A program made the translations under genes and the position numbers. Positions 10,301 to 24,100 of a stretch of 64,000 bases of DNA are shown here, piece after piece. The DNA is taken from NCBI RefSeq assembly GCF_010820665.1, contig NZ_JAAIKC010000015.1:46429-110428 (forward strand). Reading direction: 5' to 3'. Under the pieces are notes generated by a model. The model did not search any database and had not been told where the DNA came from. It saw only the letters and a list, made by a program, of their open reading frames with translations. This DNA is from Paenibacillus sp. SYP-B3998 (GTDB taxonomy: Bacteria; Bacillota; Bacilli; Paenibacillales; NBRC-103111). Each line of letters starts with the position of its first letter. Within the stretch, counting starts at the first letter, position 1.

Positions 10301-12121
10301 ACTTTCCGTTACCGCTGCTGGATTGTTCCAATCAACGGCATCAACTGGATGCAAGGGATCGCTCAAGCTAATCACCACACGGGCGAAATCCGTATGTGCA
10401 TCCGTCCTGTGTTCCACCAACAGCGTTTCGACACCGCTGTCTTCTAGCATGAATCGTATGCGGGCCTCAGGATATCTGGGATCAAGCGGAAGGTAGGCTC
10501 CGCCTGCTTTCCAGATAGCCAGAATGGCTGCAACCATATCCGGCGAACGGTTTGCCATCAGTCCCACGATGCTTCCCGCTGTCACACCGCTGGCTCGCAG
10601 CGAGCCAGCCAGTCGGTTCGTCCGTTCCTGCAGCTCGCTGTAACTCATTTCGACGTTCCCGAATATGAGTGCAACCTGATTAGGCGTCTTGGCAGCCTGT
10701 TCTTCGAACATCGCATGCAACGTCATATGCTTAAGGTAGTCCCTTCGCGTATCGTTAAATTCATGCAACAACTGCTGCTGCTCCACATCCGTTACGATAT
10801 CAATGCCATCAGGTTCGATTGTCGGACAGTCTAGAACGGCATTGAGTACCTGCCGCAAATGTGCCGTCATCCTGTGGATACCATCGCTATCGTACACATT
10901 TGCATTGTAGTCAAACGTTATTCGCAGCTCCGCTCCCGGCACGATCAGCACGTTCAGGTCATAATGCGTTTGTGACCGAACCGACATCTCTGAAAACTGC
11001 AAGCCGCTGCTGTCGGAAACACCTTGAATTTGCTTGGGCAGCGGGTAATTTTCGAACACGAATATATGATCAATAAGATTATGCTTCGACGCCGTCCGCT
11101 TCTGAATTTCGTATAGCGGATAGTAGCTATGCGGCTCCACCGCTAGTGCAGCTTCCTGCACCGCTTCAGCCATCGCCATAAATCCGCCCTCGCACTTGCC
11201 TATCCGTACTGGTAGCGTATTAATGAACAACCCCACCATCGTACCGCTGCCTTCGAGCTCGGCTGGACGACCTGACACGACCACGCCGAATACCGCCTCA
11301 TCCAGTCTGCTGTAACGCTGGAGCAACAAGCCCCATGCGGTTTGCAGCAAGGTCGATACCGTCACGCGGGACGATTGTCCCAACGCGTTCAGCTTCCTTG
11401 TCATAGCTTCATCCAGCAGTAGGTTCGCTTGCTCCTGGCGGTATCCCGCCTCCGGAAGACGGCGCCGCCACGGCAGTGCCGCTGCTCCAGCGCACCCTTC
11501 CAGCTGTCGATCCCAATACGCCGCCGCTTCGTCGCGGTTGCGTCCCATCAACCAGCGGATATACTCGCTGTACGGACGAATACGAGGAAGAAGGGCAACC
11601 TGCTGCCTGGCCTGCAGCAAGCGGTACGTCTCGATAAACTCCTTCATCACAATCCCAATACACCAGCCATCCATCAAAATATGATGATGACTCCATACAC
11701 AGGTATAACGCTGCTCGCCAGTACGTAGCACCGCAATTCGCAGCAGCATATCCTTACTCAGATCAAACCCTGTTGCTCGATCCTCGTTACGATATGCTTC
11801 CACCCGATCACTTAACTCGCCCGCGGACAGTCCCCGCATGTCATCGAATCGCACGTCCGCCTCGCGCCGCTTCAACACGACCTGCCGTGGTCTGGATTGC
11901 TCCCCCACCTGCTGATAAATAAAAATCGTGCGAAAAATATCGTATCGATCAACTATAAGCTGCAAACTTCGCCGAAACGCATCCTCGTTCACGCGACCTT
12001 CTAGCGAAAACGTCGTTTGTTCAACGTAAACGGAAGATGCCGGATCAAACAGCGCTTGAAACAAAATGCCCTCCTGCATAAATGACAGCGGATATATATT
12101 TTGAATATTAGATAAATCCAT
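7352..12121 (-). CDS. NRPS gene C, single-module synthetase C-A-T-E (D-Tyr predicted)
   Basis: A 1589-residue one-module NRPS. It starts at ATG 12121 with GGAGGT about 8 nt upstream, 19 nt after the gene B stop. In order it has a D-acceptor-type C domain (HHILMDG near residue 150), an A domain ([10 protein letters not shown] near 622), a carrier with the GGDS form usual before E domains (Ser near 1012), and an intact E domain (HHLVIDG near 1189, EGHGR, VGWFT, NYLG). The specificity code reads DGTLTAEVAK, a known tyrosine code, so the module should add Tyr and pass it on as D-Tyr. Gene D opens with a C domain of the type that accepts D-residues. From about A8 through the E domain the protein closely matches the end of gene A, which points to a duplicated or recombined module. 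Cytosolic; serine phosphopantetheinylation is expected from another locus. Confidence 0.95.
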   Translation of the reverse strand: MDLSNIQNIYPLSFMQEGILFQALFDPASSVYVEQTTFSLEGRVNEDAFRRSLQLIVDRYDIFRTIFIYQQVGEQSRPRQVVLKRREADVRFDDMRGLSAGELSDRVEAYRNEDRATGFDLSKDMLLRIAVLRTGEQRYTCVWSHHHILMDGWCIGIVMKEFIETYRLLQARQQVALLPRIRPYSEYIRWLMGRNRDEAAAYWDRQLEGCAGAAALPWRRRLPEAGYRQEQANLLLDEAMTRKLNALGQSSRVTVSTLLQTAWGLLLQRYSRLDEAVFGVVVSGRPAELEGSGTMVGLFINTLPVRIGKCEGGFMAMAEAVQEAALAVEPHSYYPLYEIQKRTASKHNLIDHIFVFENYPLPKQIQGVSDSSGLQFSEMSVRSQTHYDLNVLIVPGAELRITFDYNANVYDSDGIHRMTAHLRQVLNAVLDCPTIEPDGIDIVTDVEQQQLLHEFNDTRRDYLKHMTLHAMFEEQAAKTPNQVALIFGNVEMSYSELQERTNRLAGSLRASGVTAGSIVGLMANRSPDMVAAILAIWKAGGAYLPLDPRYPEARIRFMLEDSGVETLLVEHRTDAHTDFARVVISLSDPLHPVDAVDWNNPAAVTESNENAAERPAYVIYTSGSTGRPKGVMIEHRSIANTLHWRQEAYRFTAQDRSLQLFSFIFDGFLTSLFTPLLSGSPVVMATEDEAVDAKAIVRIASECGVTRLLLVPSMYRALLEIAETETKSLSSLRSVTLAGEPVPETLVELSRRMYPQTELINEYGPTENSVATTICRHLERQHEVAIGRPIANTRVYVLSLQERLQPVGVVGELCIAGAGLARGYLNQPDLTAERFVEDPFAPGERMYRTGDLARWLPDGQLAYTGRIDHQVKIRGYRIELGEIEAELRRVPSVNETVVVVQEDAAGNAQLCAYITASKTLTVSGLRAALAVTLPSYMIPAHFMQLAMLPLTPSGKLDRQALPKPDGSAALGVDYVAPRTERERLLAAIWEDVLGVPRVGVLDSFFDLGGDSIKAMQASSRLHKIGYGLELKELFLHPTVEALAEVLKHREFTVEQGPVEGEAPITPIQAWFFERGLTEAGHFNQSIMLYRRSGFHEANVRETFRRLTWHHDVLRLVFREEGGRWSQRNRGLTEGETFGLEVHDFKLHMDSDARIREAEQRIQGSMRLEEGPLLQLGLFHTSEGDHLLIAVHHLVIDGVSWRIMLEDFQSVYTQLEERGSADALRLAHGGLAVENDPSEPELPAKTTSYRECALRLAEVAQRPRPKEEQQYWQRVVEAEVSELPKDFVETEAATSESSERNGRQLDGETVGVTLNEAETEQLLREANKAYYTETTELLLTALALAVRAWTGSGRMRLELEGHGRDTLPEGADATRTVGWFTTLYPVLLDLNSTGSALQRAGISAENRAFAHNESASCAQIEDNNEALTLAGDIKTVKEELRRVPDKGAGYGIIRYLAQRQKSGQGKPSGAHADIAFNYLGQFDREADNELFSISPLHGAYDTSKDNQRLHTLEITCMVVQGRFSLTVNYNRRHYREQTMRNFAESIRTHLQRVIDHCLRKGKPEQTASDFTSRELTSNALDDIRSMISSL

Positions 12122-12140
12122 CCCGTTTTCACCTCCACAG

Positions 12141-15100
12141 TTATAGGCCGTTGACGAGGGCGGCGATTTCTTTCAGCGCTTCCCCCGTTAATTCGTTGTC
12201 GTCAAAATCGCTGAGCGTCACCTCGGACTCCTTCTTGCTCACGCAGTGCGCGATGACATTCAACAAATGTTGCTTATAGGATTCGATAAATTGAAGCATT
12301 GTAGCTTCCCTATAAGCTAATCCGTTGTAATGAACACTGCATAGGAGACGGCCGTCCTTAATCAGCGCAGTCATATCGAGCTGATGCGCCCGCTCCGACC
12401 GACTGCTGATCGGCGACGCTGGTTGCAAGGCAGAAACGGCGAATACATCGTTCTTCGTTTCGCGATCCCATTGTCCAAGATAATTAAAGCTAATCTCCGG
12501 TCTAATTTCAGAAACCCGCCGATTTTCCTTCGCCAAATAGGCAAGAACTCCGTACCCAACTCCCTTTTCCGGCAGACGCCGCAGCTGATCTTTGACAGAT
12601 TTGATGTGATAAGATATCTGTCCCACGTCCGCAGGCTCCACCTCCAATAAAACGGGAACGAGCGATGTAAACCAGCCGATTGTTCGCGACACGTTCACCC
12701 CTTGCAGCACATCTTCCCGGCCGTGCCCTTCGAGATTGACCCACATGCGTTCCTCGCCGCCCCATTGACGCATTGCCATCGTTAGAGCGACGAGCAGCAG
12801 ATCGTTGATTTCCGTGCCATAGGCTCGGTGTACTTCACGTAAAAGTTGCTCAGTTTCGAGCTGCGGAATTTCGATATGCAGCGAAAGGGCATCTCCCGTA
12901 GCGTTGTTTGCTGTGGCTACATCCCTAGGCAATGGCTGTACCGGTTCAAGGGATAACTTTTGCCAAAAAGGAAGCTCCTTTCGCATTTCGTAGCTGTCTG
13001 CGTAGACAGCCAATTTCTCGGCGTATTCCCGATAAGAGGTTGTTTTGGGCGGAAAGCTCAACGTAGCTTCCTTTCTTTCGAGCGGAAGGCTCTTACGGTT
13101 GGGGGCAAGGTCGAGATCAACGTCAAGGTCAAGATCAAGGTCAAGCTTGGGTTCAAGGTCAAGGGCAAGCTCGATACCCAGATCCCGCTCTTGTCGCTCC
13201 TGAACTTGCAGCCACTGCCGATAACCTGAAGCGAAATCCTCAAGTAAAATTCGCCACGACACCCCGTCCATCACCAAATGGTGGATGACGATCAGCAAAT
13301 GGTCGCCGTCCTTCGCTCGAAACAGCCCGAGCTTAACCAACGGCCCGTTCTCCAAATCGATGCCGCTTTGCAAGCGAAGCTCGATCGCCCGTATAGAAGC
13401 TTGCGGGTCGCTTACGTCCGTCACATCAAAGACTTCCAGCTTCCAAGCAAAATCGCTACTACTGACATGATAGGGAACGCGGTGTCCTTCCTGTAACGGA
13501 AAAACAATACGCAGCGCGTCGTGATGACTGAGCAATGCGCGGAATACCTTTTCTACCGCTTCTGGCTCGAACCGTTCCTGACGGAAGAGCATGACCGATT
13601 GGTTATAGTGATGCTCGTCGGTTACATGTTGATTCAAGAACCAGCGCTGAACAGGCGTCATAGGCAGATCGCCTTCTACCTCGTTCTGTTCAGCCCCCGA
13701 GGCATGTCGTTCCAGCAGACTGGCGAGCTCCCCCACGGTAGGATGCCGGAAAACGTCTTTTAGCGCGACAGTAAGCCCGTGAGGATAAAGCTGTGATGCA
13801 ACCTGCAGCGCTTTGATCGAATCGCCCCCTAGCTCGAAGAAATGATCCTCGATACCAATGGGATTGATGCCGAGCACATCCTCCCAGATGGAGGCTAGCA
13901 GCTGTTCCGTCTCATTGCGTGGAGGCGTTTTGGTCTGTTCCTCCCAGCCCGCAGCCGGAAGAGGTGCAGGAAGCGCTTTGCGATCCAGCTTCCCGCTGGC
14001 CGTTAGTGGCATACGTGCCAGAGCGATGAACAGCCCCGGAATCATGTACCCTGGAAGCTGATCTCCCAGCGCCAGCCGCAAGGACTGCATTTCCTTCTCG
14101 GGCGCAACCACGTAAGCGCACAGATCTAGCAGTCCGTTCATTCCGATACGGGTGACAACCGCCGCTTCGTCCACGCCTGGAAGACTCAATAGCGCAGCTT
14201 CAATTTCGCCGAGCTCAATGCGGTAACCGCGAATTTTCACCTGATGGTCCAGTCGACCCAAATATTCGATGCGACCATCCGGTAGCCAACGAGCTAAGTC
14301 GCCCGTTTTGTACATCCGCTCACCCGGAAGAAACGGATGAGGCACGAATTTTTCGACAGTCGTTTCGGGCCTATTCAGGTATCCCCTTGCCAAGCCGACA
14401 CCAGAGATACCAAGTTCACCGGGGACGCCAATCGGACATATATGTCCGAAACGATCAAGCACAATCAATGACGTATTTGCAATTGGTTTGCCGATCGGCA
14501 CAGAGCCGCCCGATGCGTCGTTATCTCGGTCGTCGCATTCGTGGAAAGAAACGTCTACGGTTGCCTCAGTCGGTCCGTACAAATTAACGAGTACAACATG
14601 TGACGGCATGAGCGAACGGAAAAGCTTAACGTGCTGTCTTTGTAAAGCTTCTCCGCTCGTAAAAACGCGGCGAAGGCTAGACAACTTCCCACGCAGCGAC
14701 GGCTGCGCCCGCAACGTTTCCAAAAACGCTTGCAGCATGGAAGGCACAAAATGCAGTGTAGTAACGCCCGCTGCTTCTATGGCAGCAGCAATCGCAGCAG
14801 GCTCTTTCTCGTCTCCAGGGGGAAGCAGACATACCCGGGCTCCCGCCAGCATCCACCAGAATAGCTCCCATACCGATACGTCGAAGCTAAACGTCGTTTT
14901 TTGCAAGATGACATCGGCTTCTGTCAAAGGATATTGCCGCTGCATCCACATCAGCCGATTCACAACCGAGCGGTGCTCGATCATGACTCCCTTCGGCATG
15001 CCTGTTGATCCTGACGTATAGATGACGTAAGCAAGCGTTGAGGAATCGAATGACTCCTCTACAAACGAACGGCCGTGAGAAGCGTCCGCCCCCCAAGAGC

Positions 15101-18100
15101 AAGGATCATCAAGAACCAAAATCTCCCCAGCAAAATCAACCGTCGGCCCACGGTGATCGGTCAGTAAAATACTAGCTCCGCTATCCTCGAGCATGAACCG
15201 AATGCGTTCTGCCGGATATCCGGGATCGAGCGGCATATAAGCCCCTCCAGCTTTCAGTACCGATAAGACGCCGACTAGCATGTCGACCGAGCGTTCAGCC
15301 ATCACCGCTACGATGGAATCAGCACGGACACCTCGCTTGCGCAGCACAGCGGCAAGGCGTTCTGTCCGCTCCCCTAAATCGCGATAAGTGATTTGTTCAT
15401 CCATTGTAGTGATCGCGATGCGATCCGGCGTTTGCTTCACCTGTCGTTCGAACAAACGATGCACAGGCTCCTCCAGCGCGAATTCCATTTGCGTCGCGTT
15501 AAAATCATGAATGATCCTATTCCGCTCCGATTCTAGCGTAAGCTCGATTGAACCGAGCGGCTCCTCTGGAAATTCGGCGGCGTATGCGGTCAGTTTCCCC
15601 AAATGCCCGATCCAACGGCGAATCGTTGCCGCCTGAAATAGATCCGTGCGATATTCCAACATGCAATGGATACCTTCGTCCATTTCCGAAGCCGTTAGCG
15701 TTAGGTCGAATTTGGTCGCCTGATGACGATACGGGTAAGGGGTAATCTGCAGAGATTGTGGCTGCCATGCGGCTTGTTCCATATTTTGCAGGACGAACAT
15801 CACGTCGAATAGCGGGTTTCGGCTGACATCCCGTTTCAACAGCAGCTCCTCCACCAGTTCCTCGAACGGATAATGTTGATTTTCCAGCGCTTTCAAAGCG
15901 ACTTCCTTCACGTTCCTAACGTGCTCGGCAAAGCTTAGTTCCCCATGCGGCTTCGTACACACGGCAAGGGTATTCACGAACATGCCCGCTGTCTCTTGCA
16001 AATCAGCATGAGTCCTACCCGCCACTGGCGTGCCGACGATGACTTCCTCCTGGGCAGACAATCGAGACAGCCATGCCGTATATGCAGCAAGCAGCACCAT
16101 GAATAACGTTGCTCCTTCCCGTATAGCCAGCTCGCGCAGCCTCTCGGACGTGGCTTGATCCAGTGTAAATAACTCCCGGTCTCCGGCAAACGTCTGAATA
16201 GGAGGACGTGGATAATCGCCGGGCAAATTCAGCGCGCTCAGCTCCCCGGCAAACGCGCCCAGCCAATAGTCTCGCTGCCTATGGAACATCTCGCTCCCTA
16301 GATGGCCCCGCTGCCACTCAGCGTAATCCTTATACTGAATAATCGGCTGCGGCAAATGTTCTCCCTCATATAACCGGGCCCACTCTCGAATAAGCAGCAT
16401 CGATGTGACGCCATCCGAAATAATATGATGCATATCGATGAGCAGCACATGCCGTCTTGCCGCTGTTCGGATCAGGGCCGTGCGGAACAGCGGAGCTCGC
16501 GCCAGATCGAAGGGACGGAAGAAATCCCGCATATAGGATTCGACCTCATCTTCCTCCACCTCGGCATAAACGAATTCTACTTGCGCATCGGGCACAACCC
16601 TTTGTACAGGCTTTCCTTGCTCAAAAGCAAAAGAGGTGCGCAGCGCTTCATGACGCTGAACCAGCGCTTGGAAGGCTTGTTCCGCACGATGCGGCTCAAA
16701 TTCGCCTTCGAGAATGAGTGCAGTTGGCATGTTATAGCTGAGTCCAGCTCCATCTAACCGATCCAGCACAAACAGCCGTTTTTGCGCGGAACTCAGTGGA
16801 TACGCATCGCTAGCTGGTGCTGGTTCAATAGGCTCGAACCGTACCTCATGCATTCGACTCACTGCCAGACTAAGCGACTCGACCGTCGGATGTTGGAACA
16901 ATAGCCCGAGTGACACGTTTAGATTTAAGCGTTTATGTATGATACTGATCAACGTCATGGCCGACAACGAATGCCCACCCCGCTCAAAAAAGTTATCGCG
17001 GATGCCGATTTTTTCTTGTCCAAGTACTTCGCCAAACAGATCAGCCATGTTCGCCTCCGCTTCGCTGCGGGGGGCTTCGTACGTATTTTCGACCACTTGC
17101 TGCGTCGGCACTGGAAGATGGCTGCGGTCGAGCTTGCCGCTGCGAGTTAACGGCAGTCGGTCCAGGTGAACGAAATAAGCAGGTATCATAAAACCCGGCA
17201 GTCCGCCGACCATATGTTCATGCAGCGTCGAATGTTCAAGCTCGCGATCCGCAACATAATACGCAACGATCCTTTTCGAATTCCCCGAATCTAGCATGAC
17301 GACGGCAACCTCCCTCATCTCGTCGTGACGAAGCAGGTGCGACTCGATTTCCCCGAGCTCGATGCGTTGACCGCGAATTTTGACCTGTTGATCGATGCGC
17401 TCGAGAAACTCGATGGTGCCATCTGGCAGCCATTTCGCCCGGTCACCGCTGCGATACATCCGTTGGCCAGGCGCAAACGGACTAGAAACAAAGGCCGCTT
17501 CCGTCAAATCGGGCCTGTTCCAATAGCCCTTAGAAACGCCACCTCCCGATATATGCAGCTCACCTGGTACCCCGATCGGCTGAAGCTGTCCAGATCGACC
17601 AAGAATTAGGACAGCTGACCCTCGAACAGGTCTGCCAATCGACACCGAAACCGTAGACGACTCCAATTCATGAATCGGATAGCAGGTGGCGACAACCGTG
17701 GTTTCTGTCGGTCCATACAAATTGAACAGTTTGCCCGGTCCCGTATATGCGAGCGCTTTGCGCACATGGGCAACGGATGACTTTTCTCCACCGAATAGCA
17801 CTCTCCGAACATCAGTGAAGCAATCTGGCGCATGCTCGACCATCAAATTGAACAGCGCGGTTGTAACGAAAAACACGGAAATGCGCTCCGCACGGATCAG
17901 AGCAGGCAAGCTCGGCAAATGAGATGCTGCTTCCTTCGACAAATGAACTAGCTTCGCTCCGTTCAGCAGAGCTCCGAACATGTCGATGACCGACGCATCG
18001 AACGCGGGGTTGGAGAAGCTCAATACCGCGTCCCGCTCGTCCAATCCCAAATAATTGGAATCAGGAATCATGCCGACAACGTTGCGGTGCGAGACGCAAA

Positions 18101-21100
18101 TACCTTTGGGCTTACCGGTTGTTCCAGATGTGTACATCACATATGCGAGATGATCCAGCTTCGCCGTCGGTTCCAAATCGCCGGATGCTATTGGCTCTTG
18201 TAGCTCAGACGATGACTGAACGGCTTGATCTTCTTGATCTCCTTGATCTCCTTGATCTTCTTGATCTCCTTGATCTTCTTGATCTCCTTGATCTTCTTGA
18301 TCTTCTTGATCTTCTTGATCTCCCCATTCTAAGTCCTCGTTCTGTACTTCATCGATATAAAGCACACGACCTTCCAATTTCTGCTCAGCGAGAGAATGGA
18401 TCGTGAGCAGCAGCGCCGCCGAACTGTCTTCAAGCATCCACCGTTTGCGTTCGTGCGGGTCGTCGGGATCGAGCGGCATGTACGCGCCTCCCGCCTTAAG
18501 CACAGCGAGAATGCCAACGGTGAGTTCCACCGACCTCGGTATCATAACGGCTACGACCATATCCGGCCCAATGCCTTCGCTTCGCAATCGGCGAGCAAGA
18601 CGATTCGCCCGTTTATTAAGCTCCGCATATGTCAGTCGGATTTCCTCGAACACAAGTGCTGTATGTTCTGGCACCCTGCGAGCCTGCGCTTCGAATCGTG
18701 CGTGAATCGTCTCTGTAACCGAGGGCAACGGGAGCCCCACTCCACCGAACTCGGTGAGCAAGTGCTCCGTTTCTTCCTCGCCCAGCAAGGGCGCATCATC
18801 TAGCGCAACTGCGGGATGGACTGTCAGATAACGAACGAAAGTTTCAAAATGACGGCTCCACCGTTCAATCGTTTCTTTGTTGAATAGCGACTCAGCATAC
18901 TCAAAAACACAAGCAATGCCGTCCTCTGTCTCTTCTGCGGCCAGCAACAAATCGAATTTCGCCGTCTTATGCGGCAGTGGATAATGCTTTAAATTCAAGG
19001 CTTCGAGAGATTCGGAAGAACGCTTCATATTTTGAAGCACGAACATCGTATCAAACACAGGATTGCGGCTGACATCGCGAGGAAGCTCAAGCTGCTCCAC
19101 CAATTCGTCAAACGGATACTCCTGATGATCGAACGCTGTCAAAGTTATTTGTTTGATTTCGGACAAAAATGCATAAAATGATTTACCCGCTTCAGGGAAC
19201 ATCCGTAGTGCCAGCGTATTAACGAACATGCCTACAATGTTTTCCGCATCGCTATGTGAACGGCCTGCGATCGGAGAACCGACGATCAGATCCTCCTGCC
19301 CGCTCACCCTTGACAAAAACGCGGTATATAAAGCTAGCAATACCATGTACAGCGTCGTACCCGTTTCTGCGGTAAGACGCTGCATCCGTTCTAGACAGTC
19401 TCGGTCCAGTGTGAAGGAGATGATCCCCCCGGAAAAGCTTCGAATGGCTGGACGTGGATAATCCGTCGGCAGATCTAGTGTCGGCAGCTCGCCAAGCAGG
19501 GTGGAGAGCCAATAGGCCTCCTGCTTACGCAGCGAATCTGAATGCAACCTTTCCTGCTGCCATGCGGCATAATCTTTGTAATGAAGAGGTAACTCGGGCA
19601 ACGTATCTCCCGCATACAGATGGCCGAACTCCTCGATTAACAGGTGTACGGAAATCCCATCGGCGATAATATGATGTAAATCCACTAGCAGCAGCTGCGT
19701 CCCTTCATCCATTCGCAGCAATCCGACACGCAGCAGAGGAGCCTTGCTTAAATCAAAGGGGCGGATGAAGGCTGCCGCTGCACGATCAGCTTGATCGGCC
19801 GTCTCCGTCAGATTACATATGACGAAATCAACATCGTCCCAAATACGCTGCCGCAGTTCTCCGTCAAGCATAACGAAGGATGTCCGCAGCGATTCATGCC
19901 GAGCGATTAGTTTCCGCCATGCTTGCTCAAACTGACTCCTGTCGAGCGTTCCAGACATCAGCAAAGCTGATGGCATATGGTAGCTTTGTTCTGCGCCCTC
20001 TATTTGGCTGATTACGTATTGTCTCCGCTGCACGGACGACACGGGATACGATTCTGCAGTTGGCAACTTCGGAATCGGCGCTTGCGCTTTTCGTTCCTTG
20101 GCTTCCAACACAGTTGCTAATTCAGCGATTGTTGGGTGAGCGAATATATCCTGTAGGCCAAGCGTCGAGCCTAATTGCAGCTGCAAGCGGGCAACGAGCG
20201 AAGACGCCTTCAGCGAGTGACCGCCAAGCTGGAAGAAGTTATCCTCAATGCCGATAGCCTCCACCGCCAGCACATCCTTCCAAATCTCGGCGATACTGGC
20301 TTCAATATTCGTCCGCGGAAGGGCTACAGACAGCGAACGCTCGAAACCGCGTAACGAAAGCGCCTTGCGATTCGGTTTACCGCTAGCGGTCAGCGGCATA
20401 TCGTCCAGCCGTACGATACGAGAAGGAACCATATATCCCGGCAGTACCGACTCAAGCGACTTGCGCAGTTCCTGCTCGTTCAGTCCATCAGCGATAAAGT
20501 AAGCGGACAGCTCTCGACCTCCATCTGCTTCTGCCCTAACAACGACGATAGCCTGCTTAACACCGGGCAACTCCGCTATCCTCGCCTCTATCTCGCCCAG
20601 TTCGATCCGGTAGCCGCGAACCTTCACCTGGTCATCCCTTCGGCCCCGATACTCTAGCGTTCCGTCAGGCAACCAACGGACAAGATCGCCTGTACGATAA
20701 AGCCGTTCGCGAATGCCCGAATCGTACGTAATGAACTGATGCTGCGTTGCCTCTGGACGCTGCCAATACCCACGGGCTAAGCCAATGCCTGCGATGTACA
20801 ATTCACCCGGCACGCCAACCGGAACTGGACGAAGCTTGCCGTCCAGCACATACACCCGCGTATTCGAAATCGGCCGACCGATCGTTACTGCCGTCTGTTG
20901 ATCAAGACGACGTAATATCGTCGTAGCTACGCTATTCTCAGTTGGCCCATACTCATTCACAAGCTCAACGTGGGAACCAAGTGCACGGGCCGCTGCGATC
21001 AACTCGCCGCTAATGGACTCGCCAGCCAAAGTAATCACTCGAACCAACGGCACATCGTCAGGGACGAGGTAGAGCAGCAGCATACGAAATAGCGACGGCA

Positions 21101-24100
21101 CACAGAGCAAATGTGTCACACCACACGAATGTAGCGACTCGCGGATCGCCAGCGGATCTTTGACCGCGTCGTCATCAAGCAACACAGCCGTGCTGCCAGA
21201 AAGCAGAGGCGTGAATAGACTCGTTACATAGCCGTCGAACACATAAGGGAAAAGTTGTAAGCAGCGGTCATGTTCGCCAAGCGCGTACTCGCGTGTTCGC
21301 CAATGCAGCGTATTGGCAATCGAACGGTGCTCGATCATGACCCCTTTGGGCGTTCCCGTCGTGCCAGATGTATAAATGATATAAGCCAAATGATGCGGCT
21401 GCACATCCGACGCTGTGTTGTGAGGGGAATAAGGCTCGACGGAATCCCAACCATGCTGTTTTTTAAGCTTCGGCTGATTGATCCTTACCCCTTCGGACGT
21501 TTTGTCGATATGCACCATCACATCGTAACGGTAACGCGTCAGCTCATTTTCAATCGTATGCTGCTTGCCCGAAAAGACCACCTCGCTTACCCCACCAACT
21601 TCTACAGCCCAGTCTTCGAAAAAAGGCTTGGCGAGGAACAGCTCCGCTGACAGATCGGTTTTCGTTTTTGCCTCGGGATGCTCCTGTTTATAAGCGATCA
21701 GCGACTCGAACAGCGCTTCCTTGCTGTCCAAATCCATCACGTCCCCAATAAACAGATGACCACGGTCGGAAAGCAACCCAACGGCTTGCTTCAACACTTG
21801 CCGCAAATAATTATGGCCATGAAACGCTTGAATCACGCTGTTCAAAATGATGATATCGAACTCCTGCTCCTCCAGCGTGTCGATTTCGTGTGCAGGAATG
21901 CAAGCGAGCCTGATGTTATCGAGATGCTCCTCCTGCATGCGAAGTCGATTTTTCTCAATAATGATTTCTGACAAATCCGTTCCGACATACAAGGCAACAT
22001 GAGGCGCTATGCCAAACATGGTAATGCCCGAGGCACAGCCCACTTCCAGCACTCTGGTCGAGTCGTTCAGCTGCGGCCGCAGCTTCTCCAGCACGTTGCT
22101 CGCGTACTCGTCCATGTCCGCCCTGCCGATCATTTCCCCAGTGTAGCTGTTCGTCCATCCCCCTCCGGCGATGTCGTCCTCGGCTTCTTGGCCAATAAAT
22201 TCCCACAGCTCGCGGTTCATCAGTTCATTTCGCTCCGCTTCCGGCTCTTCCAGTACCTTGTCACTATCGAGACAAACAAAAGCGCTAAGCGCCGAGCACT
22301 CCCACTGGAGATGATTAGCCGTGCGAATATGTCGTTTTTCCGTCAATAGAATCGGAATAGCCGTGTCACGCATCATGGTTTTCAACCGTTCTAGCGGTGA
22401 GTATGGGTCCAGTGGCACGTAGGCACCACCTGCTTTTAAGACGGCAAGAATGGCGGTCACACGATCTGGGGGATGCTCAAGCAGCAAACCAACTGGCGTG
22501 TCGGGCACAAGCCGATGCTCGCTCGTCAAATATGCGGCTAGCCGATTCGCTTTCTCGTTCAATTGGCGGTAAGTCATGGAAGTATCCCGCCAATGAAGCG
22601 CTATTGCTTCGGGCGTGCGCTCGACCTGCTGTTCGAACAGTGTGTGCAGCATATTCCCGGTAAACGTTGGCTCATCCGTGTCATTCCATGCCTTGAGAAC
22701 CGTTTGCGTCTCCTCAGAGGTCATGAGAGACACGTCGCCGAGTGTCCGATTCGCGTCACACGCGATTTCATCGACGACTTGCATATAATGCCGCATCATC
22801 CGTTCTACCGTCGTTCGCTGAAACAACCCAGTCGCATACTCCAGACTGAATGCAAGTCGATCCGCCTGCTCCCAGACGAATAACGTTAAATCGAACTTGG
22901 CCGTCTGATTGCGATAGCTGCATGGGGTGCAGCGGACGCCGGATAGATGAATGTCGGGCATCTCCATGTTCTGAACGACAAACGACACATCGAAAAGCGG
23001 ATTGCGGCTGACATCTCGCTCGATGCCGCTGCGTTCGACGAGCATCTCGAACGGATAATCCTGATGCTCGAACGCTTGCAGCGATGTCTCCTTCACTTGG
23101 CGGATCAAAGATCGAAACGTTTGCTCGTCACTCATCTTTACACGCATCAGCAGCATGTTGACGAACATACCGATCATAGGCTGCAATTCAGCTTGATTAC
23201 GCCCCGCCACACCACTGCCGATGACTAGGTCGTCCTGATCGCCATAAACTGCCAGCAAGCGTGCATAGGCTGCGAGCAAAATCATATATAACGTTGTGCC
23301 TTCCTCCTGAGCCAATCGGCGCAAACGATCCGTCGTTTCGGGGGAAGCGGCAAATTCATAGTGATCTCCTTCGAAGGTTTGCACGGATGGGCGAGGGAAA
23401 TCCGTCGGCAGTTCCAGCACAGGAATGTCACTGGAGATTACATCTAACCAGAATGTTTCCTGCTGCTCGAAAACCCCATTCTTGATCATTCGATTTTGCC
23501 ATACGGTAAAATCTTTATATTGAAGCTGAGGCTCCGCCAGCGTTTTGCCTTCATAAAGCGCAGCAAACTCGTCAATCAACACGCCGAGCGATGAACCGTC
23601 GGCCACAATATGGTGAATGTTGACATAAAAGAAGTAGCTCGACGGTGCAGTGCGGACAAGTCCAGCCCGCAGCAAAGGAGCTTGGGTCAAATCAAAAGGA
23701 CGGTTGCAATGTGCAAGCAGTCCATTCACATCGGCATCCAGCTCTTCGGTCACCTCAATGACGGTCGCAGCATATTCGTGAACGCGCTGTACAGGCTCGC
23801 CATCTACAAAGTGAAATGACGTCCTCAACGATTCATGACGCTCCGTCAACCTACGAAATGCTTCGATGAAACGGCGTTCGTCCACGTCACCTTCGAGCTT
23901 GAGCAGAATCGGAATGTTGTAGCTCGTTCCTGTCTTCCCTTTTTGATCTAGCAGGTACATACGCTTCTGAGCAGAGGAAACCGGATATTCCGTTTGCGGC
24001 TCAGCCCGCTCGATGGAGGGACGTCGCGTTTGCTCAGCTTGTCTGACATAAACAGCCATTTCGGCAATCGTCGGCGATGCAAAAATATAATGAAGCGGCA

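Noticed and set aside
18224..18322. CRISPR-like appearance of the 9-bp array
   Set aside because: Units are contiguous, 9 bp, without spacers, and in frame within an NRPS gene.
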